A DNA stretch of 64,000 nucleotides from Gordionus sp. m RMFG-2023 (Eukaryota > Nematomorpha > Gordioida > Chordodea > Parachordodidae). The notes beneath the pieces are model-generated. The model made no database searches. It saw only the letters and a program-made list of their open reading frames with translations, and was not told the origin of the DNA. Within the stretch, counting starts at the first letter, position 1. Each line of letters begins with the position of its first letter. Below are positions 60,500 to 64,000 of the stretch, piece after piece. The translations under genes and the position numbers were made by a program. Location: NCBI RefSeq assembly GCF_954871325.1, contig NC_088775.1, positions 59,373,561-59,437,560 of the forward strand. Direction: 5' to 3'.

Positions 60500-63400
60500 T
60501 TTTTTTTTTTTAAATAAACAAATCCTTTATTTTCAATTTTCAAATAATAAATAATATAAAGTATTAAAAAAAACGAAAATATAATATTTTATGTTTTAAT
60601 ATATTTAAAAATGTTTGAAAAATATATAATAATACTATTAAAAAAAAGAACGGAGATGGTGTGACGCAGGGAAACAAAAATGAAAAAGGGACGTAAGTGT
60701 TGTCTAGGATAGCTCTTTGGCTAGAAGATTACCATTGAAACTGATATAATTAGCTTTGAGAATCGCGATGGATAATCGTTGACGAAGAAAAAAACCCTCT
60801 CGATGTTTTTATGAGAGTTTGCTGATTTGTGATCCTAAGTTTTTGAAAAATGCTAAGGCGAGTTTGCCGAAGGTGCCAAGAATGGTATGATTGGGATGAA
60901 GCAATGATCGTTCATTATTTCTGTGTATTTAGAATTTTTAAGTTGTTCCTTCTGGTCAAGGATGTTGATGGCGTGGTTGGATGGGGCCAAGGGGTCAATA
61001 CAGGAATAGCCCCATACCAAAAGTTGGCCTCTCCTCCATGGAATTTGAGAGATCCCGTCAGGACGTTTACCGTCAGATCTAAAAAGACCCCGTGGTTCTA
61101 GAGTGGAAGGAATTTGGGCGGATTTCAGTGCATGTTGGATGATTGTATTACATTGCTTGTGTCTGATGAATCGTCCATTGCAGGAGCGACAATGTAAACT
61201 ATGTCTACCCTTCGAGTCAACTGGCGAGTTGCACCCTGAGCAGATGTGAGGGTGAGTGATGGAACAATTTAGACGAATGCCGATGGCATGGGTAAATTCA
61301 TTGTTGGATAGTTGAAGCTGAAGATTGGTAGATGGGATGGCCTCAAGAAACTCATGTCCCGTACCATTGAGCAGGGAAGAGAATAGGGTGCGGTCGGTAG
61401 ATTGCATGCTAGATAAGAGAGTTTCAACGCAGCGAGCAACCACTGGTGCATCCCAGTCTTTCTGTCTATGGGTTGTGGGGGGATGAGAATCAGCATTGAT
61501 CCTTGTTTTCCAAATATCCATAGCCACGATTAAGGAAAGGTCTTCTTTAGAATTATGGGCGGTGGTTATTGGCTTTGTCAAGAGACTACTCGATATGAAA
61601 GTAGTTATTGCTAAGTCATGTGGAGATCTGATGCCGAGACCACCAAATTTGGTTGGAAGAGTTGCTTGGGCCCAAGCGGTTTCGTTGAATCTGATATTTA
61701 CTATTTTTTCGGTTAAGTCCTTTATTCCTTTTTCGTAAGTTTGGAGAGGAATAGGATATTTAAAAATTGGTGTTGACCGAAGTGCGTAAAGAATCCTTGG
61801 TATAAAAAAGAAATTTTTAGCAAAAAAAAGGACTTGTGTGATGGTAGAAGTGTAAAGATGTCCTCCAGTTTAAGGAGTATGTCAAGTGTGGAATGAAGAA
61901 AGGTGCTTATTGACTCGTGTCCTCCTACAGGCGATCCTAGATGTGTTAATTCAACGCTTGATGTGAATTTGAAATCGTGAGTGTTGGGAGCATTAGAATT
62001 TAAATGTGAGAATTCAGATTTGCTCTGGTTAAGCGAAAGTCCAATGGCTGTGCCCATTTCTTTAATTATGTTGACTGCTTTGGCGATTTCACTACAGGGA
62101 CCACTCAAGATTCCATCATCAATATACCAAGCGTGGAGCGATAGAGTACATGAAGAGTTTATTGATTTTATCATGTCATTGATTCCAAGACTAAAGAGAA
62201 GGGATCCGAGAGGGTCACCCTGTTGGATACCCTCGACAGAAAGTATCTTTTCTTTGTTGAATTGTAAGATTGTTGGTGATTGGTAGCAAGAGAAAAGAAA
62301 TTTGGTGTAAGCGGGGAAATGGAAGCAAGTTGAATGTAGGAACGTGTTGCGCGAAAGAATGTTGTAGGCGTTAGAGAAGTCAATTTTTACTAGGGATTCG
62401 TTTTTTGGGTTATTTTCAAGGTGAATTCTTGTTAAGTGCACAGCAGCTTCACACCCACCAGGTATCCCTACACCAAGTTGGTAGGGGCTTAGAATGTGTG
62501 CGGCATCGTGTTTGATTCTAGATGCGATTAATTTAGCGACCAATCCACGGTAAGTTGGACCAATGGCGATGGGCCGAATGTCCTTGTTTGGTTTTTGGAG
62601 TGCGATGAGTCTGGCACCGAAGAGTAAGGGGGTAATAAAGCTGGGTACGTCTCCGTTTAGGATTTTGTTGACTAAGTTTGTGATTTTAGTGAGAATTGAA
62701 ACCTGTGTACAGATCACAGGAGAGGTAATGTCCTGTAAAAAAATTGGTCTAATCCCATCTAGACCATGAGCCGAATCCCGATGAAAAGATAGGATTGCTT
62801 TCCTTACTTCTTCCTGTGTGAAGTCTGCTGCACAATGGGAGTAGGGTTGGGGCAATATTGGCATAAATGTTGTTGTGGGATGCTTTGATCGAAGCTTAAT
62901 TAAGGTATCTAAATTGGATTCCGCCAGAGTGTCATTGGTTGAAATGAGTTTAAGAGCCCCTTTGATATTAAGACTGTCAATTTTCTTCGAAATCAATGAG
63001 GCTTTTTGTTGAAGTGGGGTTATTTTTTTTTGTTTTTGGGATGTCTGGTGATTTGGGACTCATGAAGATGAGGGTTGATGTTTAAACAGGCATCTTTTAT
63101 TTGTTTAGTTAAGGATTTTTGGAGTGATATGTCAGGTATTTTGAAAGTATTGTACCCGAAGTTTAGAAATTTTAACCATTCTTCTTCATTGTTAAAATTT
63201 TGCAAAAGAGAAGATATGCAGTTGCTGAGAGATTTAGCTACTTGTATTCTCGCTCCTTTGGGTATTCTCGTTATGATACTTGGTTTTGTGGAGTTAAGAA
63301 AAATATCTGAGAATGAGGCACCAATTACTTGGTTTAGGGGGAGATCTATGAGAGGGAGGGGAAGCGAGTAAGTGATCTGGGAAAGAGGCGTGTGTTTTGA

Positions 63401-63717
63401 ATGCGGACACCTGTTAGAGATTGGTCCATGAACAAAAAATTCTCCATCATTTGTTAAATGTATTGGTTTCAGGCAGGAAGGGTAGATTTTGCGTTCATGG
63501 GGGATGGCCATAGGTATAAAAAAAATGCTGCCAATAATAAAGCAAAAGCGCCTGTGAGAGGTCTGTTGATTGATGAGCAAAAATAGCAAAGGAATGATGA
63601 ATATGTATGTCAGAAAAATCGAGCAACGAGCGAGAAAGATGCTCGAGAGGTTTCAAATAAAAAAAGGATTAATTATTAAAATAATATATTTAGAAAAACA
63701 ATTAATTTTTTTTTTCG
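60500..63717 (-). mobile_element. Nearly full-length LINE with restriction-like endonuclease (copy 3)
   Basis: A 3.2-kb non-LTR element. The 5' end is about 63717 and a single protein region follows. The 3' UTR is about 200 bp, with an AATAAAG-like signal and a 12-13-nt A tail (T run at 60499-60511). Flanked by the 215-bp direct repeats. The absence of 5' truncation and the nearly identical flanks suggest a young insertion. Related to copies 1 and 2, but a different subfamily judging from the proteins. Confidence 0.88.
60704..63589 (-). pseudogene. LINE protein: RT plus zinc knuckle and PD-(D/E)XK-like nuclease, few breaks
   Basis: About 960 codons. The N-terminal part (63589-63020) has a Cys/His-containing stretch (YPSC, then SNRCPHSKH) and IPKGARIQVAKSLSN. 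The RT (62996-61722) contains HGLDGIRPIFLQDI, RPIAIGPTYRGLVAKLIASR and GVGIPGGCEAAVH, then motif A KIDFSNAYN, motif B GIQQGDPLGS and motif C YIDDGILSG, with the acidic residues intact. 61740-60853 continues with GGLGIRSPHDLAI, a knuckle CSGCNSPVDSKGRHSLHC, RHKQCN, a KRPDGISQIPW nuclease motif and LLVWGYSCIDP. The second acidic residue (WD in copy 2) is Gly here. The tail FFLRQRLSIAILKANYISF ends at 60704. Breaks: frame changes near 63025 (T9 run), 61735 and 60895, and a stop near 60810. Confidence 0.88.
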
Positions 63718-63932
63718 ATTTATTTTATTTATATTTAAAAAGAAATGATATAATTAAATATTTTTTATTTTATATTATATTATGAAAATAATGATGAGTA
63801 TTTATTTGATATCTTTCTTTTAATAAAAAAATAGGCTCAATGTAAGTTAAGTAATATCATTTTTGTTACAATTAATTAGTGATTTTCACGCCCAAATTTT
63901 AAGCAAAATTTGATTTGATTTGAATTTTAAAT
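63718..63932. repeat. 215-bp direct repeat, right copy (5' side of the LINE)
   Basis: Direct partner of 60285-60499. The LINE 5' end joins it at about 63717. Confidence 0.9.
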
Positions 63933-64000
63933 GATTTTTTCTTTTTTTTTAATTAACTTTTTTTATTAATTCATTTGTAAATTTTATTATAAATAAACAA
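63933..64000. other. Right edge, nothing recognised
   Basis: T-rich sequence after the right direct repeat, cut by the window end. ATAAATAAACAA at the very end also occurs just inside the LINE 3' end, so a longer shared segment cannot be excluded. Confidence 0.3.

Noticed and set aside
60850-61738. Plus-strand open frames at the right edge
   Set aside because: They overlap the minus-strand LINE protein, which has clear RT and nuclease motifs.
1-64000. LTR retroelements, retroviral or Polinton-like remnants
   Set aside because: No protease, integrase, capsid or protein-primed polymerase motifs and no LTR pair recognised. The 215-bp direct repeats at 60285 and 63718 flank a LINE with a poly-A tail, so they are not LTRs.

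Overview
The window is very AT-rich eukaryotic DNA, and the only host gene I can place firmly is an animal one: a RILP-like (RILPL) gene on the minus strand. Four of its exons (57150-56755, 28784-28580, 12760-12642, 5047-4826) join in phase into 314 codons carrying the RH1 domain and the following coiled coil. Their introns are about 28.0, 15.8 and 7.6 kb, so most of this window is the inside of one gene. The RH2 exon is not seen and should lie left of position 1. The transposon mix (restriction-endonuclease-type LINEs, an RTE-like LINE, several hAT families, piggyBac, a long-TIR DDE element, MITEs) together with RILPL suggests an invertebrate metazoan. I cannot name the species. A second, weaker host candidate is a plus-strand exon with a thrombospondin type-1 cysteine pattern at 59393-59611.

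Layout. Left of exon 4: a MITE and a decayed LINE (about 1150-3745). Intron 3 (5048-12641): a second copy of that LINE family, then an RTE-like LINE remnant. Intron 2 (12761-28579): an inverted-repeat element without transposase (16650-19117), a hAT with GGCC-rich ends (20854-26146) holding a second complete transposon (22436-25867), and a small hAT MITE (27104-27570). Intron 1 (28785-56754): a piggyBac (29532-32030), then a very deep nest from about 32.6 to 49.9 kb or beyond, then several MITEs. Upstream of exon 1: a hAT derivative (57370-58538), the TSP1-like exon, and at the right edge a nearly full-length LINE (60500-63717) flanked by 215-bp direct repeats.

The most unusual structure is the nest at 32.6-49.9 kb. 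Removing elements that carry their own target-site duplications leaves two homologous inverted arms. They meet near 44.2 kb and end in minisatellite arrays of a GATCAAAAAAGGAAAAGG-like unit, so an old foldback-type element has been blown apart by later insertions. One of these, bounded at 33048 and 43930 by hAT-like ends and an 8-bp duplication, itself holds a LINE, a cluster of nested inverted repeats with a second foldback-type element (TATAGAGAAT arrays), and a BED-finger hAT. Family assignments rest on protein motifs, terminal repeats and target-site duplications read by eye; no alignments or database searches were run. I see no LTR, retroviral or Polinton-like coding remnants.
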